A stretch of DNA of 64,000 bases. It comes from Candidatus Hodarchaeota archaeon (GTDB lineage: Archaea > Asgardarchaeota > Heimdallarchaeia > Hodarchaeales > Hodarchaeaceae). The notes under the pieces are model-generated. The model searched no databases. It was given only the letters and a program-made list of their open reading frames with translations, and had not been told where the DNA came from. The position numbers were made by a program, and so were the translations under genes. The DNA lies in assembly GCA_029856365.1 (NCBI GenBank), contig JAHQWW010000010.1, positions 1 to 64,000 of the forward strand, given 5' to 3'. Each line of letters begins with the position of its first letter. Positions within the stretch are counted from its first letter, which is position 1. This document shows positions 9,116-17,674 of this stretch, piece by piece.

Positions 9116-10138
9116 TCAAAAATCGATTAGATCCGAGATTTCGTCAAATGGGGAAAATGACTTCGTATCAAAAATAGCGCTTGTTTCGCCTTTTTTCAAT
9201 CCTTTGCCAAGATTTTGATCCATTGATCGTGCTTTTTTATCAACTGTTTTTAATGAAAGATGAGATTTTTTGTCAGGTGTTTTACTTAGTATTCTTTTTG
9301 ATTTAATAGCCGATAAATCTTTTACTGTAATTTTCTTCCCTGTTTCACTTATTTTTTCCATTGATTCCTCTGACGCAAGATTGGTAACTTTCGATTTAAC
9401 ATATTTAGCACCCGAAACAACCGCTTTACTTATTTTAACCATCGTTGTTTTGGCATTCCCAATCATATGTCGCAATGAATCATTAAATGAAATATCTTTA
9501 TTTAATATTTCCCGTTCATACGTATTATAGGCAATTAAAGACAAAAAGAATAACACGATAGTCATCAAGATCATGAAGAATAAATTATGTGTGATAATTC
9601 GGATAATAGTGTCTACAATAGGAATACGAACGCCCGGCGGCCGTGCTGGTGAGGGTGGAGCACCTACTTCCCCCCATTGAATATCAAAATAGGTACCCAC
9701 TCCGTCCGCATATTTTGTGATACTGCGTGCGTTATCACTTACTTCATAGTAAAATTGATAATATACTCCGTCAACTTGCCTGGGAAACGTGTATCCAAAT
9801 GTAAAATTATCTTGTTTCGCGTTTTGGGATTGAAAAATCATCGCTTGGGAAAGATTTTCACTGGCAAACGAATCGGAGGAATAATAAAATACAACGGTTA
9901 ATTCAGTCGACGTATTATCAATATCACGAATTTCGGCGTAAAATTCTTTGTCGACATTAATATCTAATATTTCCCCACCCGCATACCAACTAAGAAAATT
10001 TGGGGCATCATTATCGGTATCTTCTTGAAAGTCTCCCGTACTGGTATTGTCCGTGGCAGCAACAAAAGTAAAAGACGGAAATACCACTAAGACAAGAATA
10101 AATCCAATACATAACACATGGTATTTCGTCTTTCGCAA
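9116..10138 (-). CDS. Secreted-domain single-pass membrane protein of unknown family
   Basis: The 340-residue protein starts with a signal peptide (RKTKYHVLCIGFILVLVV) and an exported domain of about 120 residues predicted to be beta-rich (FYYSSDSFAS, YYQFYYEVSDNA), which may be an Ig/FN3-like fold. A Pro-rich linker (PPSPARPPGVR) precedes one membrane helix near residues 180-205 (NLFFMILMTIVLFFLSLIAY). The last 130 residues are a Lys/Ser-rich cytoplasmic tail. The start is a TTG chosen because GGAGG sits 7 nt before it. I do not recognise the family. Confidence 0.7.
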   Translation of the reverse strand: MRKTKYHVLCIGFILVLVVFPSFTFVAATDNTSTGDFQEDTDNDAPNFLSWYAGGEILDINVDKEFYAEIRDIDNTSTELTVVFYYSSDSFASENLSQAMIFQSQNAKQDNFTFGYTFPRQVDGVYYQFYYEVSDNARSITKYADGVGTYFDIQWGEVGAPPSPARPPGVRIPIVDTIIRIITHNLFFMILMTIVLFFLSLIAYNTYEREILNKDISFNDSLRHMIGNAKTTMVKISKAVVSGAKYVKSKVTNLASEESMEKISETGKKITVKDLSAIKSKRILSKTPDKKSHLSLKTVDKKARSMDQNLGKGLKKGETSAIFDTKSFSPFDEISDLIDF

Positions 10139-10354
10139 GTGGATTCCTCCACTAGAATTACGTGTCTGTTTGAATATAGACTGTAATATCTGTTGACCAC
10201 TTTTTACCGCTAGCGAAGTATGTTCCTGTATTCAATAGAATATAGACGCTTAGGTTTGATTCTAAATCTTTTGCTGAGTGAACAAAGGATGAAAGATCAT
10301 ATTCGATTAACTTCTCTGAAATCTTTACCTCATGGTTTAAGTGGTAAACTTATG

Positions 10355-11050
10355 TCATTTAATTAAAAATGGAAGTATGGAATACCCCGTCCAAAATAAG
10401 GGTACTAGATTTAGCAGAAAGTGCGGAATAAACGTATACACCATATTATTGGATTCTCGCCAAGCTATAATATGTATATACCCTGATAGAGACGTTAATA
10501 GAACGAAAATCACCCCAAAAATGTTATCGGACATCACAGGTTCCAAAAATTCCACCCAAAAAAAGGTGTGTATTGTTCCGACAAATGCAGTAAATAAGAT
10601 AAATCCGACAATTCTTTGGATCCAAACCCAGCTTCTTGTCGAATACTGCTCTTTAGATGGAGTATATAAATCCCAGGAATCGTACAAATAAATCCAAAGT
10701 AACTGTTCGGAAGCGGCATTTATCGGAGCCCAGACTAAACCAGTGAGGATAGCTCCTGTAGAATTGGGTATCAAATCCTTGTTCCGAGCCAGAAATGCAA
10801 ACACTAAGGCAAGACCAATCACTATTACGTTAATCACGAATGCTCGTGGGATTAAAATTTTAGTTTTCATGGAATAGCCAGAATTTCCACGTCTCCAAAT
10901 AGAAATTCCCCATGCTGCTCCATAATAAATAATCAACGGAATCAACGCTCCTGTTGCAAAATAAAGTATTCTGGCGAGAATTGGAAAGATTAGCACGATG
11001 AGAACAGCTAAGAGTAAGTCAAATCTATTTGGGTTCCAGCTGGATTCCAT
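10355..11050 (-). CDS. Polytopic membrane protein resembling a degenerate CPBP (CAAX-protease-like) family member
   Basis: The 231 residues include about seven hydrophobic segments. The order of motifs resembles CPBP intramembrane proteases: NAASEQLLW stands where E-E-x-x-x-R is expected, GTIHTFFW where F-x-x-x-H is expected, and FIPHFLLN matches the last H-x-x-x-N/D. The second glutamate (EQ instead of EE) and the arginine are missing, so catalysis is doubtful. It could be a non-peptidase CPBP relative or an unrelated membrane protein. It stands alone between gene-poor stretches. Confidence 0.55.
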   Translation of the reverse strand: MESSWNPNRFDLLLAVLIVLIFPILARILYFATGALIPLIIYYGAAWGISIWRRGNSGYSMKTKILIPRAFVINVIVIGLALVFAFLARNKDLIPNSTGAILTGLVWAPINAASEQLLWIYLYDSWDLYTPSKEQYSTRSWVWIQRIVGFILFTAFVGTIHTFFWVEFLEPVMSDNIFGVIFVLLTSLSGYIHIIAWRESNNMVYTFIPHFLLNLVPLFWTGYSILPFLIK

Positions 11051-11683
11051 AAGTCAACAAGCATTAAGATCTTAATAAAGATTATTTCTTCCGCTAGTGG
11101 AAATTCACGGTAGAAACCTTGGATTAAGAAGAGGATTAATGTAAATAGCAGTACAGGAAATGGCCTTTGCAGTATGGTTGATTGCAAAGGGATTTAATTC
11201 ATCCGTATTTCATGATTAAATTCTAGCGTCGATTTTAAACTGAAATACCACTATTAAATTGGAAAAAAGAAAATAGAGGTTTAATGGTCTCTTAAGTGTG
11301 TCTATCTCCTAATCAACGTGATCGACATACCTGGTAGTAGCTCTTGAAGGTAGAGATATAGACAAAGACAAATGGCTATCGATGGAAAAAACGCATGTGT
11401 TTCCTACTAAAGGTATTATTCAGCTAGGTTCGGTTCAGCTGATCCTCGCTTTAATAATGATCATAATATCCTTAGTTATTTTCACTATGTAGGCTAGAAA
11501 TATGTTTAAGCGTATCCGAAAGAAATAAGAGATTTTTTTTGGATGAATATATCTAGTGAATTATATACCAAAGTGAGATATGCTGGAAAAGCAACTCTAA
11601 ACTATAAAGTTGTTATCCCAGAGAAAAATGAGTTCAAGTTGGCTTATTGAATATCAGCTAATGAAAAAATAATCTAATCAATG
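11051..11683. other. Gene-poor stretch with one hairpin
   Basis: There is no convincing gene in 633 bases. CCTTTGCA (11164-11171) and TGCAAAGG (11183-11190) form a perfect 8-bp inverted repeat with an 11-nt loop about 115 nt upstream of the 10355-11050 gene. Two tiny frames (11382-11492, one hydrophobic segment; 11541-11648) lack ribosome sites. Confidence 0.4.
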
Positions 11684-13159
11684 TTATGTAAGCAGACCCA
11701 CCTTTTCATTAAATTCTTTGATTAAGCTATCAATTTTTGGTGTTAACAGTTTGATAGAACTCCAATAGTTATCATAATCATGCCATTGTCTGTCCAATTC
11801 CTCAATGGATTTACCCTGCTGCTCAATCCAAGTAAAGTATTTGAGATGATGGATCCTTTTTCGTTCAATGTAACGAAGTTCAACCATACCATCAGTTTTT
11901 ACTCCATGCAAGGACCGATGAAAATCTGCTGATGCATCTCGTTCATTATACTCTCCATATTCAGCTCTAAGTTCCTTAACTCTCGAACCGTATAATTCCA
12001 TTGAATCAGTAAAAACTGTTAATATTACATCTTTTCGTGTCAATTCATAATATTTTGCAAATTTAATAGCCATGAGAACATTTGCTATACTTGAAATTCC
12101 TAATAGATGAAGTTGATCTACTATATATTCAGGTACTCCTTGATCTTTGAGGTATATGTGTCCTATAGGCTCATTAAAAAGGCGAACTAGGTTCATACAA
12201 TCACGATCGTCTATTGCAATGATCATATCAGTATTTCTTACATTGTGAATCCATGGCACGTGTTTATCACCTATCCCTTCGATGCGATGATAGCCATATC
12301 CATTTAATAACATCGTTGGGCATTGAAGGCTTTCTCCTGCAACAATTTTCGAAGTAGGATATTGTTCCTTCATAAAATCACCACATCCAATGGTTCCTGC
12401 AGAACCAGTTGTTAAGCAAACGCCTCTATAATTATCACCTCTAAGTTCTTTATCGAGTACTTCCTTCATTGCATTTCCTGTTACTTCATAGTGCCACAAA
12501 TGATTGCCAAACTCATCAAACTGGTTGAATATAACTATGGCATCGTCTCCCCGTTCTCTTCTCAGTTCCCAGCATTTATCAAAGATTTCTTTAACATTTG
12601 ATTCCCCTCCAGGTGTCGCAATAATTTCTCCACTTACTGTTTTCAACCAATCGAATCTCTCACGACTCATTTCTTCTGGAAGAATCGCTATTGAATCGCA
12701 CGCTAAAAGTGTAGAATCGAATGCTCCCCCTCTACAATAATTTCCTGTGCTTGGCCAGACTGCTTTTTGGATTGTAGGGTCAAATTGTCCCGTGACAAGA
12801 CGTGGAACCAAACAGGCATAGGTAGCGCCTACTTTATGAGCGCCTGTGGGAAACCATTTTCCTACGAGCGCGATAATCCGTGCTTCAACTCCTGTTAAAG
12901 CAGGGGGAAGTTCAATATAATTGGCAATATCTGTGAAACCGCCACCAACTTCTTTAGGCTCATTCTTCCAAGTTATTCTGAAAAGATTACGAGGATGAAC
13001 CTCCCATAAACTTAGATTAGATAATTCTTTTTTGATGGATGATGAAACTAGTTTATTGGGGTGCTTTTCTTCTTCAAAGGTCGGAATTATTATATTTCGT
13101 TCTCGTGCTCGCTGAACAGCTCTACTAAGTACTCCTTCATTAATAGTCAAGTCAATCAT
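11684..13159 (-). CDS. Fold-type II PLP-dependent enzyme (TrpB / cysteine synthase superfamily)
   Basis: The 491-residue protein has the PLP lysine in GAHKVGATYACL (Lys109), the substrate-carboxylate loop STGN (137-140) and a glycine-rich phosphate-binding loop TTGSAGTIGCGD (about 251-262). This is the TrpB/cysteine synthase/threonine synthase fold. It is longer than ordinary cysteine synthase (about 310) and lacks an obvious TrpA-interacting signature. The reaction is therefore not fixed by sequence: beta-elimination or beta-replacement on an amino acid is the safe statement. It is monocistronic. A broken copy of its 3' end lies at 8585-8690. Confidence 0.75.
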   Translation of the reverse strand: MIDLTINEGVLSRAVQRARERNIIIPTFEEEKHPNKLVSSSIKKELSNLSLWEVHPRNLFRITWKNEPKEVGGGFTDIANYIELPPALTGVEARIIALVGKWFPTGAHKVGATYACLVPRLVTGQFDPTIQKAVWPSTGNYCRGGAFDSTLLACDSIAILPEEMSRERFDWLKTVSGEIIATPGGESNVKEIFDKCWELRRERGDDAIVIFNQFDEFGNHLWHYEVTGNAMKEVLDKELRGDNYRGVCLTTGSAGTIGCGDFMKEQYPTSKIVAGESLQCPTMLLNGYGYHRIEGIGDKHVPWIHNVRNTDMIIAIDDRDCMNLVRLFNEPIGHIYLKDQGVPEYIVDQLHLLGISSIANVLMAIKFAKYYELTRKDVILTVFTDSMELYGSRVKELRAEYGEYNERDASADFHRSLHGVKTDGMVELRYIERKRIHHLKYFTWIEQQGKSIEELDRQWHDYDNYWSSIKLLTPKIDSLIKEFNEKVGLLT

Positions 13160-13267
13160 ATAATCCTACTCCTTAATATTCTAATTTCAAAATTCAACTT
13201 TATTTTCTTTTATTCATGGTTCTAGTTTTCATTGAGGTCGCTATCGATTTGAAATATATAGGGAAAT

Positions 13268-14062
13268 TCACGCTCTTATTAGTATGCTTTTGCAGGAATT
13301 ACAAATCCTTGCAAAAATGTTTGCTGAATAAGTCATCTTGCAATTTGGGCAAACCAGGCCCCAGGGTTGTTCTAAAGGGGCTTCCCGGTAATTATTCAAT
13401 CCTTTTGTCGTTATCTCCTCATTACTTAAGAATGGGGGGAGCTCAGAGATATCTACTTCTTTACTATCTACAGTCTTTAATTGTTTGAATTCAGCACTAG
13501 TGAGTTGATCCCAAGTTATAATCCATACTTGAACTTGCTTGATTGTTGGAGCAACAAGGATTGTTCTTTTCATTATTAATTTTAGATCCAAGGTACGAAT
13601 CTTATCTTTCTGAGCTTCAGCTGCGGGAAGAGAATATTTGGTAATTTTATTCTTTAGGATTTTTGATTTGTAACTTTCCATGAGATTAAAGAAATTTTCT
13701 TTAACGATTGGATCTATTCTGAGCGAGCAATTTTTGGTCAGAATATTTGCGACAAGATCATACTCATTGATTAAGAATTTTTCAATATTAACTTTAGTAA
13801 ACTCCTCTCGCGGATAATCTCGGCAACTATCGATTCTAAAGCCCTCTCCAATAGCAGATGATAAGACAAAAAACATCCATTTTTTCCAATCTGACTTAAG
13901 TTGGGTTACTTGTAATAAAAATTGGGTTGCTGCAACTAATAAAAACTGTGATTTATTCATATTTTTATTAGTACCATGTGAATTATCTTGAGTAGCTCGT
14001 GAAAAGCATATTTCGATTATATTGCGCGGAAAAACTACAAAAATACTTAAGATGTCACTCAT
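13268..14062 (-). CDS. Uncharacterised protein with C-terminal zinc ribbon
   Basis: The 264-residue protein ends in a four-cysteine zinc ribbon (Cys238, 241, 254, 257; CPNC...CNSC). The rest is a mixed alpha/beta soluble sequence I do not recognise. The first Met (14062) has no clear ribosome site. An in-frame ATG at 13960 (MNKSQFLLVAATQ) is a reasonable alternative and would remove an unusual leader. It precedes hisS on the minus strand by about 50 nt in reverse order (its stop is downstream), so it is not translationally coupled. The zinc ribbon suggests nucleic-acid or protein binding, by inference only. Confidence 0.6.
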   Translation of the reverse strand: MSDILSIFVVFPRNIIEICFSRATQDNSHGTNKNMNKSQFLLVAATQFLLQVTQLKSDWKKWMFFVLSSAIGEGFRIDSCRDYPREEFTKVNIEKFLINEYDLVANILTKNCSLRIDPIVKENFFNLMESYKSKILKNKITKYSLPAAEAQKDKIRTLDLKLIMKRTILVAPTIKQVQVWIITWDQLTSAEFKQLKTVDSKEVDISELPPFLSNEEITTKGLNNYREAPLEQPWGLVCPNCKMTYSANIFARICNSCKSILIRA

Positions 14063-14110
14063 AACAACATTCCAGCGACAAATAAGGACTTAGAACATCT
14101 TTTTTTATGA

Positions 14111-15451
14111 TCAGATCTCTTTTTTAGTTATATTATTAAAAATCTCAGTTATTTTATTTACTATCTTGTTAAGATCAATCCTTTGTTCTGTCCCATCTTT
14201 CATTATTCGAAGAGTAACACAATTATCAAAAAAATCTCTTTCCCCTAAGATAATTACAAAAGGAATTTGAAGACGATTAGCATAATCTAGGTTTTTCGAC
14301 AGGCTTCTATTCAGTAAATCAAATTCAGCACGAATATTACTCTCTCGTAACTCTGTTGTTAGTTTTATAATTGGGTCAAGTGTTTGGTTTCCAACAGGAA
14401 TTAGGAAAACATCAGTCACCGAGGATTTAGTAGGCCAATGGACAGTTATCGCGTCATAAATTGTATCTAATCCAAATGAAATGCCCGTAGCTGGATATAA
14501 TTCTTCTGATTCAAGGAATTCCCCAATTATTTTGTCATACCGTCCACCACCACACAATGAGGAGTCTATAATCCCTGGTTCTTTTAAGAAAGCTTCAAAA
14601 ACGGTTCCAGTATATATTTCTAGTCCCCTTGCAAGACTGTATAGCAATTTAACTTTATCTGCAATATTAAACAATTGTAAATAATGATAAAGCTCCTTTA
14701 ATTCAGCAATCCCTTCTTTCCCAATTCTATTTTTTATCTGTGGTTCTAGTTGGTTCAAAATCTCTAAATATGATCCTTTATAGCTGAAGTAACTGTAAAT
14801 CTCATCTATTATATTTAAAGGTACATCTTTAGTTTTTAATTCCTCTCGTACCCCATCCATACCTATTTTCTTCAATTTATCAATAGTAAGAATTGTTGTT
14901 TTAATGAGATGTTCGGGAACCCCAGCAGTGACTAAAATACCAGTTAATAACTTTCGATTGTTGACTTCTAGATAAACATCCAGTCCCAGTCTCGAAAAAA
15001 GGTGATGAGCTAAAGCTAAACACTCAGCATCAGCTAATGTTGATTCTACTCCAATGATATCAGCATCACATTGAATGAACTCTCGATACCGACCTTTCTT
15101 TATGGGGCCATCACGAAAACACGCACCAATTTCATATCGTTTGAATGGTTTTCCTAATTTTGGATTCATCCCTACAAGCCTTGATAAGGGTACAGAAAGA
15201 TCGTATCTTAATCCAAGTTCTCTATTGCCCTGATCAGTTAGATGATATGTTTCTTTTAAAATTTCAGCTCCACCTGCATATTTAGATGAGAGAATATCCC
15301 ACTTCTCAAGGATTGGAGTAGTTAAAGGGCGAAATCCATACAATTGGAAAACTTCCTTAATGATTTCTAATATCTTCTCACGTAGTACCTGTTCCTCTGG
15401 AAGACGATCATTTGTCCCTTTTAGAAGAGAAAGCTCAACCATTCTAATCAC
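14111..15451 (-). CDS. hisS: Histidyl-tRNA synthetase
   Basis: The 446-residue class II synthetase charges tRNA-His. Visible signatures are LGLRYDLSVPLSRL, class II motif 2 (FKRYEIGACFRDGPIKKGRYREF), the HisRS-specific ARGLEIYTGTVFEAF and CGGGRYDKIIGEF, and a C-terminal anticodon-binding domain. Presence of both histidine motifs and the anticodon domain argues against the HisZ paralogue. The GTG at 15451 overlaps the glgA stop by one base (TAGTG). An in-frame ATG three codons on (15442) gives the usual N-terminus MVELSLLKGTNDRLP. It is translated from the same transcript as glgA. Confidence 0.93.
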   Translation of the reverse strand: MIRMVELSLLKGTNDRLPEEQVLREKILEIIKEVFQLYGFRPLTTPILEKWDILSSKYAGGAEILKETYHLTDQGNRELGLRYDLSVPLSRLVGMNPKLGKPFKRYEIGACFRDGPIKKGRYREFIQCDADIIGVESTLADAECLALAHHLFSRLGLDVYLEVNNRKLLTGILVTAGVPEHLIKTTILTIDKLKKIGMDGVREELKTKDVPLNIIDEIYSYFSYKGSYLEILNQLEPQIKNRIGKEGIAELKELYHYLQLFNIADKVKLLYSLARGLEIYTGTVFEAFLKEPGIIDSSLCGGGRYDKIIGEFLESEELYPATGISFGLDTIYDAITVHWPTKSSVTDVFLIPVGNQTLDPIIKLTTELRESNIRAEFDLLNRSLSKNLDYANRLQIPFVIILGERDFFDNCVTLRIMKDGTEQRIDLNKIVNKITEIFNNITKKEI

Positions 15452-16896
15452 TAAATCCTGGTTTGATATAACTTAAAATAAGCATCTGCCGAATTTTGCC
15501 AAGAGAAATTTTGACGCATACCTCTCCGCATCAATTGGCTCCATTCATCTTTAGACTGAAAAATCTTGAGTGCTTTTTTAATAGCTATTAAAAAATGGGA
15601 TTCATCATAAGTGTCGAATAGAAAACCAGTTCCTCTCTTCAAATCAGAAGAATAATCGATAATACTATCTGCTAATCCTCCTGTTTTATATGCTACAGGT
15701 ACCGTGCCATATCTCAAGCTATATTTGTCATTTAACCCACAGGGTTCGTAACGAGAAGGCATAAGAAATATATCTGCCCCCGCTTCGATCTGATGAGCCA
15801 AATAATCGTTATATGTTAATGCAATGCCTGCTTTTAATGGATACTTCTTACTCAATTCATTGAACTGATACTCAAGTTTTGGATCACCCATACCAAGAAG
15901 CACAAACTGAATCATGTTTTGCTCTAATAATTTCGGAACCACCTTGAGAATTAGTTCCATGCCTTTCTGCCATGCTAACCTTGAGACTACGCTAAGAATT
16001 GGAATTGTTGGATTTTCATTAAGTAGAAAATGTTGTTGGAGAGCGACTTTACATCTCGCTTTTCCACTTAAGTCTTTAAAAGAGAAGTTAGAAGGAAGAT
16101 AGCGATCTGTTTCGGGATTCCAAATGGTATAATCGACACCATTAAGAATCCCAAAGATTTTCGACTTGTTTTTTCTCAATAATCTCTCTAGTCCAACTCC
16201 AGATTTTTGCGTTTGGATCTCTTTAGCATAAGTAGGACTCACAGTAGTTATAATATCAGAAAAAAGAATTCCCGCTTTCATTAGACTAAATTTCCCCCAA
16301 TATTCTAAAGAATCATAATATGAGGAATCAATTCCCAAGATATGAAATTGTGACCGATTAAATTTCCCTTGATATGCTAAATTATGAATTGTATAAACTC
16401 TAGTAGGTAAATTCTTATGGAAAAAATTTGACAATTCGGTATAAAGAGCAATCAAAGCAGTTTGCCAATCATGCATATGAAAGACATGGTAAATTTCAGT
16501 TGATGATAGATATTTAATTACCTCTAGTGAACCACGACAAAAAAAGGTAAACCGTGCAAGATTATCTCGATAATCTTGCCCATCTTTTACGTATAAATGT
16601 GAACGTCGCCGAAAATAATGAAAATTATCAATAAAATAAACCTTAAGATTTTCCAGATCAGATTTTAACTCTAAAGCTGCACCTTTATAATTCCGTGAAC
16701 CTATCTTTATATTAAATTTAAAATTAAATTTCCTTAAAGGTAGGTTTTGGCGTTCTATTTCACGATAATACGGTATAAAAACATCCACCTGGTCACATTT
16801 TTCCGTTAAAGCTCGAGGGAGAGACCCAATAACATCAGCTAACCCCCCAGTCTTGATATAAGGCACCATTTCGCTTGCAAACATTGCTACTCTCAT
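15451..16896 (-). CDS. glgA: Glycogen/starch synthase (GT5)
   Basis: The 481-residue GT-B glycosyltransferase elongates alpha-1,4-glucan from a nucleotide-sugar. KTGGLADVIGSLP (from Lys15) is the ADP-glucose-binding motif, and the C-terminal half has PSRYEPCGLNDKYSLRYGT and YKTGGLADSI as in bacterial GlgA. Length is typical. It is the first gene of a glgA-hisS pair with 1-nt overlap, an odd functional pairing. With the GH57 glucanotransferase at 40957-43059 it supports storage polysaccharide metabolism. Whether ADP- or UDP-glucose is used cannot be read from sequence. Confidence 0.92.
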   Translation of the reverse strand: MRVAMFASEMVPYIKTGGLADVIGSLPRALTEKCDQVDVFIPYYREIERQNLPLRKFNFKFNIKIGSRNYKGAALELKSDLENLKVYFIDNFHYFRRRSHLYVKDGQDYRDNLARFTFFCRGSLEVIKYLSSTEIYHVFHMHDWQTALIALYTELSNFFHKNLPTRVYTIHNLAYQGKFNRSQFHILGIDSSYYDSLEYWGKFSLMKAGILFSDIITTVSPTYAKEIQTQKSGVGLERLLRKNKSKIFGILNGVDYTIWNPETDRYLPSNFSFKDLSGKARCKVALQQHFLLNENPTIPILSVVSRLAWQKGMELILKVVPKLLEQNMIQFVLLGMGDPKLEYQFNELSKKYPLKAGIALTYNDYLAHQIEAGADIFLMPSRYEPCGLNDKYSLRYGTVPVAYKTGGLADSIIDYSSDLKRGTGFLFDTYDESHFLIAIKKALKIFQSKDEWSQLMRRGMRQNFSWQNSADAYFKLYQTRI

Positions 16897-16955
16897 TCTC
16901 GAAGCCTCATATTCTTAAGTAAATTCTTTTAGGTTTCAATTAAGACCAACTTACT

Positions 16956-17570
16956 ATGTTCTTATCACCAGAAACATTCGTTGTTCTATCTGTTATGATT
17001 TTTGGTTTAATTCATTCGCTATTCGCACGAGATTTCGTTAAAAAGAAACTGTATATTATCAATAATTATCGTGGATTTTATATTATTAATGCGTTGTTTA
17101 CTTTAATCTTATTAACCTTAATTGAGATGACCTTTGCTAAAGAAGGATCAAAAATTGATGTGATCATAAAGAATCCACTCCTTGGATCATTTTTTGTCTT
17201 AATTGGTGGGTTCTTCTTTATGGGAGGACTTATTCAATTTTATCTTTCAGTAGGTCTAGAAAGATCGAAACTCATTAAAACAGGATTTTATGCGTTTTCT
17301 CGTCATCCAATTTATCTCGGTGGAATAGTTTCATTAGTAAGTCTTGGTTTATTTTTTATTGAAAACACTGTTCATATATCATTTATATTTTCACTGGCAT
17401 TCTATCTTTTCGTGGGATCTTTGATTGAGGATTATTATCTTCTTCGTGATTTCTCAGATTATGCTGAATACAAAAATATTTGCGGAAAATACCTTCCTTG
17501 GCGAAAAAAGCATTTAAAATTTCTCTTTCAAAATATAAAACCAAAGAAAAAAAAGGTTAAAGTTTATTAG
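16956..17570 (+). CDS. Isoprenylcysteine carboxyl methyltransferase-like / PEMT-family membrane methyltransferase
   Basis: The 204-residue polytopic protein has about five membrane helices and the conserved SAM-binding signature of the ICMT/PEMT/NnrU fold: GFYAFSRHPIYLGG followed by LIEDYYLLRDF and YAEYKNICGKYLPW (the RHPxY...E-E-x-x-L...Y-x-x-Y pattern). Family members methylate prenyl-cysteine, phospholipid amines or other small molecules in the membrane. Neither GTPase in this window ends in a prenylation box, so a role in GTPase lipid tailing is not supported. It is divergent from glgA. Confidence 0.75.
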   Translation: MFLSPETFVVLSVMIFGLIHSLFARDFVKKKLYIINNYRGFYIINALFTLILLTLIEMTFAKEGSKIDVIIKNPLLGSFFVLIGGFFFMGGLIQFYLSVGLERSKLIKTGFYAFSRHPIYLGGIVSLVSLGLFFIENTVHISFIFSLAFYLFVGSLIEDYYLLRDFSDYAEYKNICGKYLPWRKKHLKFLFQNIKPKKKKVKVY

Positions 17571-17674
17571 CATAAAGTGGTAATTATCAGCGACTTCTAA
17601 AGAATAACTCATAAAGCATCTCTATTAACCAAGTAATTCGATGCCTTCCCACTGAAAAAGGAGTTGACCTCAAC

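Noticed and set aside
11382..11492. 36-residue frame with a hydrophobic helix (MEKTHVFPTKGIIQLGSVQL...)
   Set aside because: No ribosome site or clear promoter before it; kept only as a remark on the empty stretch.
11541..11648. 35-residue frame starting MNISSELYTKVRYAGKAT
   Set aside because: No ribosome site, no recognisable motif and too short to separate from chance.
11684..13159. Calling the PLP enzyme trpB
   Set aside because: It keeps the fold-type II motifs but lacks a trpA neighbour and clear TrpB-specific signatures; the substrate is not fixed.
14111..15451. HisZ (ATP-phosphoribosyltransferase regulatory subunit) instead of HisRS
   Set aside because: The histidine motifs and the C-terminal anticodon-binding domain are present.
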